DNA of 29,240 bases from positions 1-29,240 of the forward strand of contig NZ_CAJUPA010000032.1 in the NCBI RefSeq assembly GCF_910588395.1, in the 5' to 3' direction. Position numbers and translations under genes: made by a program. Below are positions 8,503 to 15,672 of this stretch, in pieces; the stretch's first letter is position 1, and every line of letters begins with the position of its first letter. The stretch comes from an uncultured Faecalibaculum sp. (GTDB lineage Bacteria; Bacillota_I; Bacilli_A; Erysipelotrichales; Erysipelotrichaceae). The notes beneath the pieces were generated by a model, which saw nothing but the letters and a program-made list of their open reading frames with translations, did no database searches and was not told the DNA's origin.

Positions 8503-10461
8503 TCAGCGGAACAGCTCCTTGTACAGGGAAATGCTGTCCCGGCTGCTTCTGAGCAGTTTCATAAACCGGCCATCGGCCATGCAGGGGATCAGCTCCTTGT
8601 AGAAGGTTTCGATCCGGTGCCGTTCTTCCCGGGAGTTCATGTTGAAAGCCGCAAAGAAGACAACATCCACCTTCTCTTCCCCATCCCACAGCATCGGCTC
8701 TGCCAGTGTCATCAGCGCCACATGGGATTCGTTCACGAACTCCGGGTCACCATGCGGAAAGGCCACGGAACCGCCAATGGAAGTGGAAGTCAGTTTTTCC
8801 CGGTTCAGCGCCGACTGATACAGTCCGGAAGAACAGTACCCCTTTTCCTCCAGCCAGGTGGTGGCAAACTTCAGCAGCGTTTCCTTGTCGGAAAATTTCT
8901 GCTGCAGAAAAATCAGATCCGGGGAAAACAGAGAGGCGCACTCCACGGAAAAAGCCGGTGACTGGCTGGCTGCCGATTTTTCCTTCCGGCGGATCTGTGC
9001 TTTCAGTTCCGCCACGCCCTGTTCGCTGAGCAGGTTGTCAATGATGACCTCCCGGGGATCATTGCAGGAGGTGCGGGTAATGATCAGATCCGCTTCCCGG
9101 TAGTGGGGATTGTCGGTTTCATAGCGGCTGAGAATGTCAATGCGGCGGATTTCCGGAATGTACCGGATGATCCGCTGACTCACCAGTTCTCCGAAGCTTC
9201 GGGCAAAATCCGCCAGGATCACCGCATTGTATTCTGTATTCCGGCGTTCCAGTGCCGACTGAATCAGCAGCACGATATAACCCAGTTCATCATCGGTGAT
9301 CTGCAGATCGAAGTATTTTTCGAACAGCATGCTGATGATCCAGTTGGCTGTATAGACCCGGCTGTATTCAGTCTTGATGTACTGCAGGAGCTCGTTGCTG
9401 CGCCGCTGGCCGTGCCGGAGGCGGAAGACTGTGGAACGCAGATGCAGAATCAGGCTGTTGCGCAGATTCTGATCGGTATCCAGTGCGCAGTCCAGAATTG
9501 CCGCCATGGAAGACAGCACTTCGTCCACAAAAGCCAGCAGGTTGGAATCGTACTCCCGGATCACGTCCCAGGTTTCCTGGATCTGATCGGGCTGACTGAT
9601 CCGGACAAACCCGGCACACATGATCCGCATGGTCAGAAAACAGATCTCCTCTTCGCTGAAAACCACACCGAACATCTGTCCCGCCTCCTGACAGATGGCT
9701 TTGGCAAAGAGATAGTCATTGTAGCGTTCCAGCATCCGGGCGTCTTCCGTGCGGACAGTAACCGGATGATCCTGTCTCTGGATGGCCAGGGCCAGCACCA
9801 GCAGCACTTCCAGAAACACCTGATCGGAGAAATGCAGATGCCATTCATGTTCCTGCCGGACAATAATACGGCGCAGCCAGGCCAGATCCAGTCCCTGGAA
9901 AAACTGCCCCAGCAGCCGTTCCCGCTCCTGATCCTGCACTGTCCCCAGAAAAAACTGCGATACGGCTTTCCGGTAGTCATTTTCTTCATACTGGAGGATG
10001 TAGCCGGCGCGGCGGTCATTGAGCAGCGAGATGTTCCAGGTCTCCAGCTGCTGCCCCACGCTGTTCATCAGCCGAGTCAGAGTGGGCTGGGAGACGTAAA
10101 GCTCTTCCGCCAGTCTGCCTGGTGACAGCCCTTCCCGCTTTTTCAGGGAGAACAGCCGGAACAGCACGTGGCTTTCCCGCTGACTCAGAGGAATGACGGT
10201 TTGACTGCCGAATTCCCGCACAAAGGAACGGATATCAGCCAGATGGGGTTCATCGGATTCCAGCCAGCTGCCGACACGGGGCTTGCTGGCGATTTCTCCC
10301 CAGCCATTGACCTCCAGCAGATCGCCGGCCTGTCGGAGTCTGGTTCTGACCTGCTTGTCTGTCAGACCCAGCTGCGCCGCCAGGGCAGAGACGGTGACCG
10401 GATTCCCCGGAAGCAGGATTTCCAGCACCTGCGCTGCATCGCATTCTTCTCTTGTGCGCAT
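8503..10461 (-). CDS. PRD-domain transcriptional regulator with EIIA domain (MtlR/BglG family)
   Basis: 652 residues, the layout of PTS-controlled activators. An N-terminal HTH (about 4-50) precedes a second HTH (about 105-160). Two PRD domains (about 180-410), an EIIB-like domain (about 412-490) and a C-terminal EIIA-2 domain with its phospho-histidine in AFPHGD (His570) follow. Several usual phosphorylation sites look lost. The histidine ending the Y-L-x-L-H motif is Arg279 in the first PRD and Leu399 in the second, and the EIIB-like domain shows ILADFARS near 417 with no cysteine. It is the last gene of the PTS operon, with a strong GGAGG site, and probably regulates the operon promoter near 14020. 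Confidence 0.85.
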   Translation of the reverse strand: MRTREECDAAQVLEILLPGNPVTVSALAAQLGLTDKQVRTRLRQAGDLLEVNGWGEIASKPRVGSWLESDEPHLADIRSFVREFGSQTVIPLSQRESHVLFRLFSLKKREGLSPGRLAEELYVSQPTLTRLMNSVGQQLETWNISLLNDRRAGYILQYEENDYRKAVSQFFLGTVQDQERERLLGQFFQGLDLAWLRRIIVRQEHEWHLHFSDQVFLEVLLVLALAIQRQDHPVTVRTEDARMLERYNDYLFAKAICQEAGQMFGVVFSEEEICFLTMRIMCAGFVRISQPDQIQETWDVIREYDSNLLAFVDEVLSSMAAILDCALDTDQNLRNSLILHLRSTVFRLRHGQRRSNELLQYIKTEYSRVYTANWIISMLFEKYFDLQITDDELGYIVLLIQSALERRNTEYNAVILADFARSFGELVSQRIIRYIPEIRRIDILSRYETDNPHYREADLIITRTSCNDPREVIIDNLLSEQGVAELKAQIRRKEKSAASQSPAFSVECASLFSPDLIFLQQKFSDKETLLKFATTWLEEKGYCSSGLYQSALNREKLTSTSIGGSVAFPHGDPEFVNESHVALMTLAEPMLWDGEEKVDVVFFAAFNMNSREERHRIETFYKELIPCMADGRFMKLLRSSRDSISLYKELFR

Positions 10462-10524
10462 AAAACCTCCTGTACTACCTGATGCTCACTGCATCCTGTA
10501 TCGATCCGCAGCCGTCACCGGCCC

Positions 10525-11220
10525 TCATCCCTGTCCGTAGGTGGCGTGTACTCCGTGCTTTCTGTAATAATGTTCATCCAGCAGCGCCTGGCTCACCGGA
10601 ACAAGATCCGGACGCAGCAGCCTGTCCATGATGGCCATCCGGGCACACTGCTCCAGAATGACCGCATTCTCCACCGCATGGGCGGCATCCGCTCCCCAGG
10701 TGAAGGGACCATGACGGCTGACCAGAATTCCCGGCACTGCCATCGGATCCAGATCCCGCTCCTGGAAGGTCTGCACAATGACGTGACCGGTTTCCCGTTC
10801 ATATGCCCGGCGGATTTCCTCACCGGTGAGTTCCCGGCTGCAGGGAACAGCTCCATGGAAGGTATCGGCATGGGTGGTGCCCAGGGGTTCCAGATCCTCC
10901 CCGGTCTGGGCCTGCATGGTGGCAAAGGTGGAATGGGTGTGTACAACCGCCCCGATATCCGGCCAGGCTTTGTACAGCTCCAGGTGTGTCAGCAGATCGC
11001 TGCTGGGGCGGCGACTGCCATCCACCACGTCCCCCTCCAGATTGCAGATCACGATGTCCTCCGGCGTCATGGATTCATAGGGCATGCCACTGGGTTTGAT
11101 GGCGATCACGCCGGCTTTGCGGTCAATGACCGATACATTCCCCCAGGTCAGAATCACCAGTCCGGACTCCGGCAGACGCTGGTTGGCCTGCCAGACTTCC
11201 TGCTTCAGTTTCTCGAACAT
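10525..11220 (-). CDS. araD: L-ribulose-5-phosphate 4-epimerase-like protein (AraD/UlaF/SgbE family)
   Basis: 231 residues, exactly the family length. AraD-type enzymes convert L-ribulose-5-phosphate to D-xylulose-5-phosphate with a zinc ion. GNVS (27-30), KPSG, SSDLLTH with Asp75, HTH with His94 and His96, THADTFHG, SRHGPFTWG and the C-terminal Tyr/Lys-His-Gly region are intact, favouring the epimerase over the related fuculose-phosphate aldolases. The gene follows the KDPG-aldolase-like gene, whose stop lies only 19 bases upstream. Its ribosome site AGGAGG is 29 bases from the ATG and separated from it by a 10-bp hairpin. No arabinose isomerase or kinase is nearby, so the substrate source is unexplained. 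Confidence 0.88.
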   Translation of the reverse strand: MFEKLKQEVWQANQRLPESGLVILTWGNVSVIDRKAGVIAIKPSGMPYESMTPEDIVICNLEGDVVDGSRRPSSDLLTHLELYKAWPDIGAVVHTHSTFATMQAQTGEDLEPLGTTHADTFHGAVPCSRELTGEEIRRAYERETGHVIVQTFQERDLDPMAVPGILVSRHGPFTWGADAAHAVENAVILEQCARMAIMDRLLRPDLVPVSQALLDEHYYRKHGVHATYGQG

Positions 11221-11255
11221 AAAGAAGAAGCTGTTGTGGTCAGCTTCTTCCTCCT
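11218..11255 (-). promoter_or_regulatory. Shine-Dalgarno, hairpin and start codon of the araD-like gene
   Basis: Minus-strand order is AGGAGG (11255-11250), a perfect 10-bp stem with 7-base loop (11250-11241 with 11233-11224), TTT, then ATG (11220-11218). The AGGAGG lies inside the last codons of the upstream aldolase gene, and that gene's stop codon (11242-11240) falls at the stem/loop junction. Linear spacing is far too long for a working ribosome site, but folding the hairpin would reduce it to about 3-4 bases. Confidence 0.7.
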
Positions 11256-11911
11256 TTCTCGTTGTACCTGGCAGCTATTTCCACAAATCTTCTGGTCCGT
11301 TTCTCGATTTCTGCAAAATCACGGTTTTCAATCAGCTCCCGGCTGTTGACCGCCCGGCTGATGCCGGCGCCCACATACCCGATGTTCAGACAGTCTTCAA
11401 ACATGGCTTCATCCATTTTGCACACCGCAAAATACGGAAGCACATTCACCACACCCATCAGCGTCTGGGCGTAATCCAGCGTGATCTCGCAGCCCGGGAA
11501 CAGCTTCAGAATATCCGCGCCCCATTTCCAGGCATTCACGCACTCTGTTCCGGTAAATACACCGGGCATGTACATCATGTCCTGTTCTTTGCAAAGTTCG
11601 CAGACTTCCTTCGAGAGATTCGGAGCCACGATGTATTCCGTTCCGGCGTCAATGGCTTTCCGGGCTTCCTCTTCATCCAGAATTGTACCGGTGCCCAGGA
11701 TGATTTTTCTCCCAAAACGCTCTTTCAGCAGCCCCAGGGCATGGCAGCAAGCTTCTCCGTCGGGCTGGTCATAGGTCAGCTCGATGAAACGGCCGCCGCC
11801 ATTTACCACGGCCTGCACCGCTTCGATCAGCGATTCGTCATCGATGCGCTGGGTCTTGAAGATGAAAATCAGTTTCTCTTTCAGCAGTTCGTTCAGCATT
11901 TCCTGTTTCAT
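11240..11911 (-). CDS. eda: KDPG/KHG-type class I aldolase-like protein
   Basis: 223 residues, family length. Eda cleaves 2-keto-3-deoxy-6-phosphogluconate (or the galactonate or 4-hydroxy-2-oxoglutarate analogue) to pyruvate plus an aldehyde through a lysine Schiff base. The base Glu44 sits in FIELTYD, followed by ILGTGTIL, IVAPN, MPGVFTGTE and ILKLFPG with Schiff-base Lys136. The FIELTY motif is divergent from the more usual I-E-V/I-T-x-R-T. It lies 77 bases after the PTS EIIC gene and ahead of the AraD-like gene. No dehydratase that would make a KDPG-type substrate is encoded nearby. Family membership is secure, but the actual substrate is not. Confidence 0.85.
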   Translation of the reverse strand: MKQEMLNELLKEKLIFIFKTQRIDDESLIEAVQAVVNGGGRFIELTYDQPDGEACCHALGLLKERFGRKIILGTGTILDEEEARKAIDAGTEYIVAPNLSKEVCELCKEQDMMYMPGVFTGTECVNAWKWGADILKLFPGCEITLDYAQTLMGVVNVLPYFAVCKMDEAMFEDCLNIGYVGAGISRAVNSRELIENRDFAEIEKRTRRFVEIAARYNEKGGRS

Positions 11912-11988
11912 ATGTGTACCTCTTCAATCTGTTGTTTTGTCTTGTTTTGTCTTGTCGTGTTTTTTCCTGATCTGCAGGGCGGATCAGC
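11912..11988 (-). other. EIIC-aldolase spacer with hairpin and tandem 10-mer
   Basis: Just after the EIIC stop, a 6-bp stem (11967-11972 with 11982-11987) occurs without a T-run on the minus strand. It is therefore more like an RNA processing or 3'-end protecting stem than a terminator. Next comes an A-rich, G-poor stretch containing a perfect tandem repeat of GACAAAACAA (11932-11941 and 11942-11951). The aldolase ribosome site AGAGG follows. Confidence 0.5.
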
Positions 11989-13152
11989 TCATTCAAATTC
12001 AATGCTGATGTCCAGGTCATCCTCTCCCGCAGCACAGGCTGCCGCAGCCGGCTGAGCCGCAGTTTGAGCCAGGACAGGTGCCGGAGCCGGCTTTGCCTGG
12101 GTTGCAGCCGCTTCGGCTTTGCGCGGCGATGCCTCGGATTCCGGTACATTCTTGCGCACCAGCGCCAGGATCACGATCGTGGTCAGCGTTCCTGCCACCA
12201 CAGACAGCACTGCGCCAGGCCAGACATTCTTCATCACCGGGAACGCGAACAGACCGCCCATCATCACCGGAGACTGTACATTGAAATACATGGCAATGGC
12301 ACCAGTCACCATATTGCCGATAATCGTAGCCGGCCACACCCGCAGAGGATCAGCCAGCAGGATCGGCAGACCGCCTTCTGCAATCTGGCAGCAGCCCAGA
12401 ATGATGGCGGATTTGCCCGTCGCCCGCTGTGCAGCGGTATACTTGCGCCGGCTGACGATGGTGGAAATGCCGATACCCAGTGTAGCGGTTACACCGATGC
12501 ACACCTTGGCCCCTTCCGGACCCAGGATGCCGTCAGCCACCAGACCATTGACCACGGTGGTTCCAATCTTGGTCACCGGACCACCCAGGTCAACACCCAT
12601 CAGTGCACCCAGCACCATGCCGAAGACAACCCGGGAACCGGACTGCATCTGCGCAAACAGCGTGGACAGATAACTCTGCAGACCACCCAGCACAGGTCCC
12701 AGAATATAATCCATGAACAGAACCGCGAAAAGACCGCCCAGTGTGGGAATGATCAGCATGGGGAGCAGCGAAGCCAGATCCTTGCTCAGAGGCAGTTTTT
12801 CCTTGATCAGCTTGCAGAAATAGCCAACGGCAAGACCGCCGACGATGCCGCCCACGAACCCGATTTTGTATTCAATGGACAGCAGCCCCACCAGGAAGCC
12901 CGGAGCCAGACCCGGCCGGTCGCAGACGGAATAGGAAATGTAGGCAGCCAGAACCGGCACCACCAGATTCATGGTCAGGGACCCGCCCTGGTACAGATAG
13001 AATGCGAAGGTACCCGCAGCTTCCGCCACATCGGCTCCTCCGAGAATCGTGCCGAAGGACTGCAGCAGACCGCCCATGCAGATGATCGGAATGAAATAGG
13101 ATATGCCGGTGAGGATCGGCTGCACCAGCAGCGCTTTCAGTTTTTCTTTCAT
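11989..13152 (-). CDS. PTS fructose-family transporter, EIIC component
   Basis: 387 residues. This is the membrane channel that carries the sugar while EIIB phosphorylates it. About nine hydrophobic segments fill residues 1-335, with the fructose-family signature MGVDLGGPVTKIG and a GGLPILLADPLRVWP loop. The start overlaps the EIIB stop as ATGA. The last 50 or so residues are an Ala/Pro/Gln-rich tail ending DDLDISIEFE. That resembles the linkers that normally tether a further EII domain, but no domain follows. EIIA and EIIB are separate genes just upstream. The family includes fructose, mannitol-like and 2-O-alpha-mannosyl-glycerate systems, so the substrate remains open. Confidence 0.93.
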   Translation of the reverse strand: MKEKLKALLVQPILTGISYFIPIICMGGLLQSFGTILGGADVAEAAGTFAFYLYQGGSLTMNLVVPVLAAYISYSVCDRPGLAPGFLVGLLSIEYKIGFVGGIVGGLAVGYFCKLIKEKLPLSKDLASLLPMLIIPTLGGLFAVLFMDYILGPVLGGLQSYLSTLFAQMQSGSRVVFGMVLGALMGVDLGGPVTKIGTTVVNGLVADGILGPEGAKVCIGVTATLGIGISTIVSRRKYTAAQRATGKSAIILGCCQIAEGGLPILLADPLRVWPATIIGNMVTGAIAMYFNVQSPVMMGGLFAFPVMKNVWPGAVLSVVAGTLTTIVILALVRKNVPESEASPRKAEAAATQAKPAPAPVLAQTAAQPAAAACAAGEDDLDISIEFE

Positions 13153-13472
13153 GATGCGGCTCCCTGAGCGAGTTTGTGCTCAATGGTGGTGATCAGCCGC
13201 TCCGGCTGCTTGATGGCAACAGCGGAGCTGACGCGGACAATGGGCTTGCCTTTGAAGCGTTCCTGACGGGCTACGGCGATATCCGCAGCCAGGATGATGA
13301 CATCTGCAGCGGCGATGGTTTCCGGCGGCAGTTCATCTTCGATGCCGATGTTGCCCTGTGTCTCCACGTGGATCGCATGTCCGCGGTTTTCAGCCGCTTC
13401 GATCAGTTTTTCCTTGGCAATGTAGGTATGTGCCACACCGATGGTGCAGGCAGTGATAGCAGCGATATTCAT
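13149..13472 (-). CDS. PTS fructose-family transporter, EIIB component
   Basis: 107 residues, normal for a stand-alone fructose-type EIIB. The phosphocysteine is Cys9 in ITACTIGVAHTYIAKEKL, aligning with the family TACPTGIAHTYMA loop. The frame extends upstream to a TTG, but the ATG at 13472 has AGGAG 6 bases ahead and gives the family N-terminus. It passes phosphate from the EIIA encoded upstream to the sugar carried by EIIC, with which it overlaps by 4 bases. Confidence 0.93.
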   Translation of the reverse strand: MNIAAITACTIGVAHTYIAKEKLIEAAENRGHAIHVETQGNIGIEDELPPETIAAADVIILAADIAVARQERFKGKPIVRVSSAVAIKQPERLITTIEHKLAQGAAS

Positions 13473-13528
13473 GATGTACTCCTGTGTTGTTTGCAATGTT
13501 TCATTTCAGTTGACGGCCTGCCGGCAGA

Positions 13529-13969
13529 TCAGAGGATCTGATACAGCTCGTCTTTGGTCCGGATGTCATTGAGGGCCTGTCTGGTCTCTTTCCGGACCAG
13601 CTGCATGGCCAGTTCTGACAGCATTCTGATGTGGATCTTGTCCCCGGTTTCGGGAATCGCCAGCAGGAATATATGCCGGACAGGGCCTCCGTCCATGGAC
13701 TCCCAGGCAATGGCTTCCGGAAGTCTCACATAGGCAATGGCAGCCTGGCGTACACTGGCGTCGATGCCATGGGGAATGGCTATGCCGTCCTCCAGTCCGG
13801 TCTCAGAAAGGGTTTCCCGGTATTCCACCGCCTTCCTGAACTGATCCCGGTCAGCCACGATTCCAGCCTCTTCCAGTTCGCCGGACAGAGCCCGGAACAC
13901 TTCGTCCTTGGTTTTCAGCGGTGCATCCATCAGGATGCAGGATTCTTTCAGCAGATCTTTCAGCTCCAT
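13529..13969 (-). CDS. PTS fructose-family EIIA component
   Basis: 146 residues. It is the first gene of the PTS operon and takes phosphate from HPr. The active-site histidine is His67 in GIAIPHG, the EIIA-2 (fructose/mannitol) signature. The ATG at 13969 is preceded by an almost perfect AAGGAGGTG; the longer open frame upstream has no such support and would run through the promoter. It probably also phosphorylates the PRD regulator of the same operon or competes with that regulator's own EIIA domain. Confidence 0.94.
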   Translation of the reverse strand: MELKDLLKESCILMDAPLKTKDEVFRALSGELEEAGIVADRDQFRKAVEYRETLSETGLEDGIAIPHGIDASVRQAAIAYVRLPEAIAWESMDGGPVRHIFLLAIPETGDKIHIRMLSELAMQLVRKETRQALNDIRTKDELYQIL

Positions 13970-13991
13970 GGTTTCACCTCCTTGCTGTTCG

Positions 13992-14023
13992 GTTAAGCGC
14001 TTTCCTTTGACACTCTCAGTATA
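13992..14023 (-). promoter_or_regulatory. PTS operon promoter -10 with downstream cre-like site
   Basis: Minus strand TATACT (14018-14023) is a good -10, with no clear -35 at 17 bases, which suits an activator-dependent promoter. Ten to twenty bases downstream lies GAAAGCGCTTAAC inside 13992-14006, close to the CcpA operator core TGAAAGCGCTTTCA. A cre just after the start point is the usual road-block position for catabolite repression. The leader before the EIIA ATG is about 40 bases. Confidence 0.55.
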
Positions 14024-14263
14024 AAAAGAATGCAGCCGGGCCGATTTCGTGATTGGGCAAAATAAAAATCCCCCGGGCAGAATGCCAATCGGAGGCAGAA
14101 CAGTCAGGATCCAGCTGTGAAAAGACAGATCAAAAGGGCGGATTGAAATCTGCCCGCCGCAGACAGACGGCGGATTCAGCCTCCGGAAGTCCGCCTTCCT
14201 TACAACCGGCCCTTCCCCGCCGCCGATGGCTGGCCCCGGGCATCCGGGGATCGAATCCGGAAC
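14024..14263. other. Hairpin-dense spacer between PTS promoter and rsmB terminator
   Basis: No gene is supported here. Several short inverted repeats occur: 14154-14173 (6-bp perfect stem) and 14136-14155 (about 8 bp with one mismatch, followed on the minus strand by TTTT and so a possible back-up terminator). GGCGGA pairs with TCCGCC across about 14170-14196. The region upstream of the -10 would also be where the PRD regulator binds, but no clean operator palindrome was found. Confidence 0.35.
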
Positions 14264-14304
14264 GAAAAAACCGGCAGATGCGGTATTGTGCACGCATCTG
14301 CCGG
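14264..14304 (-). terminator. Terminator of the priA-rsmB operon
   Basis: A perfect 12-bp stem CCGGCAGATGCG (14271-14282 with 14293-14304) with a 10-base loop is followed on the minus strand by TTTTTTCG. It lies 58 bases after the rsmB stop and separates this operon from the PTS genes. Confidence 0.88.
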
Positions 14305-14361
14305 TGGTATGGAATATGACTGGCATCAGGCCACCCCAGGGGGCAGTTTCTGCCGGCAGGA

Positions 14362-15648
14362 TCAGTTCGCCGGATCTGTCCGGTTCTCTTCTGCCTGCCT
14401 GTTTTCATCCGCCGGTTTCCGGCTGAGTCTTGCCATGTAGAAGCCATTGCGGGTCTCATCCGGGAACACCGTTTTCTGATCTTCCAGCTGCCAGTCAGGA
14501 TGAGCTTTCAGGAACTTCTCCACCTGCTTCTCGTTTTCCTTCCGGTCCAGGGTGCAGGTGGAGTAGACCAGCTTGCCGTCGTCCTTCATGTGGCGGCTGG
14601 CTTCCTCCAGAATCTCTGCCTGCAGCGGCAGCAGCGCGTCCAGATCTTCGGATTTCAGCTTCAGCTTGATGTCCGGTTTCCGGGCCAGCACACCATATCC
14701 GGTACAGGGCACATCGCACAGTACCCGGTCATACCGACCGGCATCTTCCAGGCTGCGGGCATCCCGGACGCTGGCCTGCACATTTTTCAGATGCAGCCGT
14801 CTGGCATCCGTTTCAATCAGAGCCACCCGGTGTTCATGGATATCCGAAGCATCCACCCGGCCTGCTGGATCCCGTTCGGCAATGGCAAAGGATTTGGTTC
14901 CCGGCGCTGCGCAGACATCCAGAACGGAATCCCCGTCCAGGACATCCAGGAACTGAACGATGTCAAAGGAACCCGGATCCTGCACACTCATTTTTCCCTG
15001 ACGGTAGAAGGGGTGCCGGGCAGCACTGCTGCCGGTGAACCGGCCCATATCCTGGCTGTACCGTTCGATATGCGGATCGGCGAAGAACTCCTCTTCGGAA
15101 ATCCGCCGGGGGTTGCGGCGTACATACACCGGCAGCACGGCATTGGAGGTCTTCGCCATCTGTTCGGTTTTCTCCAGTCCGTAATGATTTTCCCAGAGCC
15201 GGATCAGCCACAGAGGAATGGAATACCGCACAGAGAGTTTTTCCAGCGTGTCAGCCGGCAGTTTGACTTTGTCCCGCAGAATGCTGCGCAGCACGCCGTT
15301 CACATAGCCGGATGCCTTGCCAAAGCGCTTGTGCGCCAGTTTCACCGCCGCATCCACCGCCGCGTAGTCGGGGATTTTTTTCAGGAAAATGATCTGATAG
15401 ACCGTCATGGCCAGCAGAACGCGGATTTTCGGATCCGGCGTGCGGTCTGTGTGTTTGGAGATCACATACTGACACAGGCCCCAGTTCTGTATGGTGCCGT
15501 AAAAAATCCGGGTGGCCAGCGCCCGCTGGTTCTCCGGCAGTTCATCCAGATGATCTTTCAGATACAGATTCGAATACGTGCCCCGGAGGATCACGGCGCA
15601 CAGTGCGTCGTAGATCCAGGCTCTCGTATCCATGGGTTTGTTTTCCAT
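14362..15648 (-). CDS. rsmB: 16S rRNA (cytosine967-C5)-methyltransferase
   Basis: 428 residues. RsmB methylates C967 of 16S rRNA. An N-terminal NusB-like domain (about 1-140, with YQIIFLKKIPDYAAVDAAVKLA) precedes the methyltransferase domain. That domain shows the SAM site DVCAAPGTKS, the CDVPCTGYG motif and the catalytic YSTCTL cysteine. A short charged tail of about 20 residues ends the protein. It follows priA by 24 bases. In Bacillus def and fmt lie between priA and rsmB; they are absent here. Confidence 0.95.
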   Translation of the reverse strand: MENKPMDTRAWIYDALCAVILRGTYSNLYLKDHLDELPENQRALATRIFYGTIQNWGLCQYVISKHTDRTPDPKIRVLLAMTVYQIIFLKKIPDYAAVDAAVKLAHKRFGKASGYVNGVLRSILRDKVKLPADTLEKLSVRYSIPLWLIRLWENHYGLEKTEQMAKTSNAVLPVYVRRNPRRISEEEFFADPHIERYSQDMGRFTGSSAARHPFYRQGKMSVQDPGSFDIVQFLDVLDGDSVLDVCAAPGTKSFAIAERDPAGRVDASDIHEHRVALIETDARRLHLKNVQASVRDARSLEDAGRYDRVLCDVPCTGYGVLARKPDIKLKLKSEDLDALLPLQAEILEEASRHMKDDGKLVYSTCTLDRKENEKQVEKFLKAHPDWQLEDQKTVFPDETRNGFYMARLSRKPADENRQAEENRTDPAN

Positions 15649-15672
15649 TGGGTTTCCTTCTTTCCGAAGACC

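Noticed and set aside
11932..11951. Tandem 10-mer as a possible CRISPR or phase-variable repeat
   Set aside because: Only two perfect copies, non-coding, and too short for either. Noted as a spacer feature instead.
13473..13496. TTG start eight codons upstream for EIIB
   Set aside because: The ATG at 13472 has AGGAG at good distance and the family N-terminus.
14244..14260. tRNA T-arm-like sequence on the minus strand (TTCGATC loop)
   Set aside because: The stem has a mismatch at the conserved closing pair, no acceptor or anticodon arms are found, and a terminator hairpin occupies the space where the rest of a tRNA would be. Not strong enough as an attachment-site relic either.
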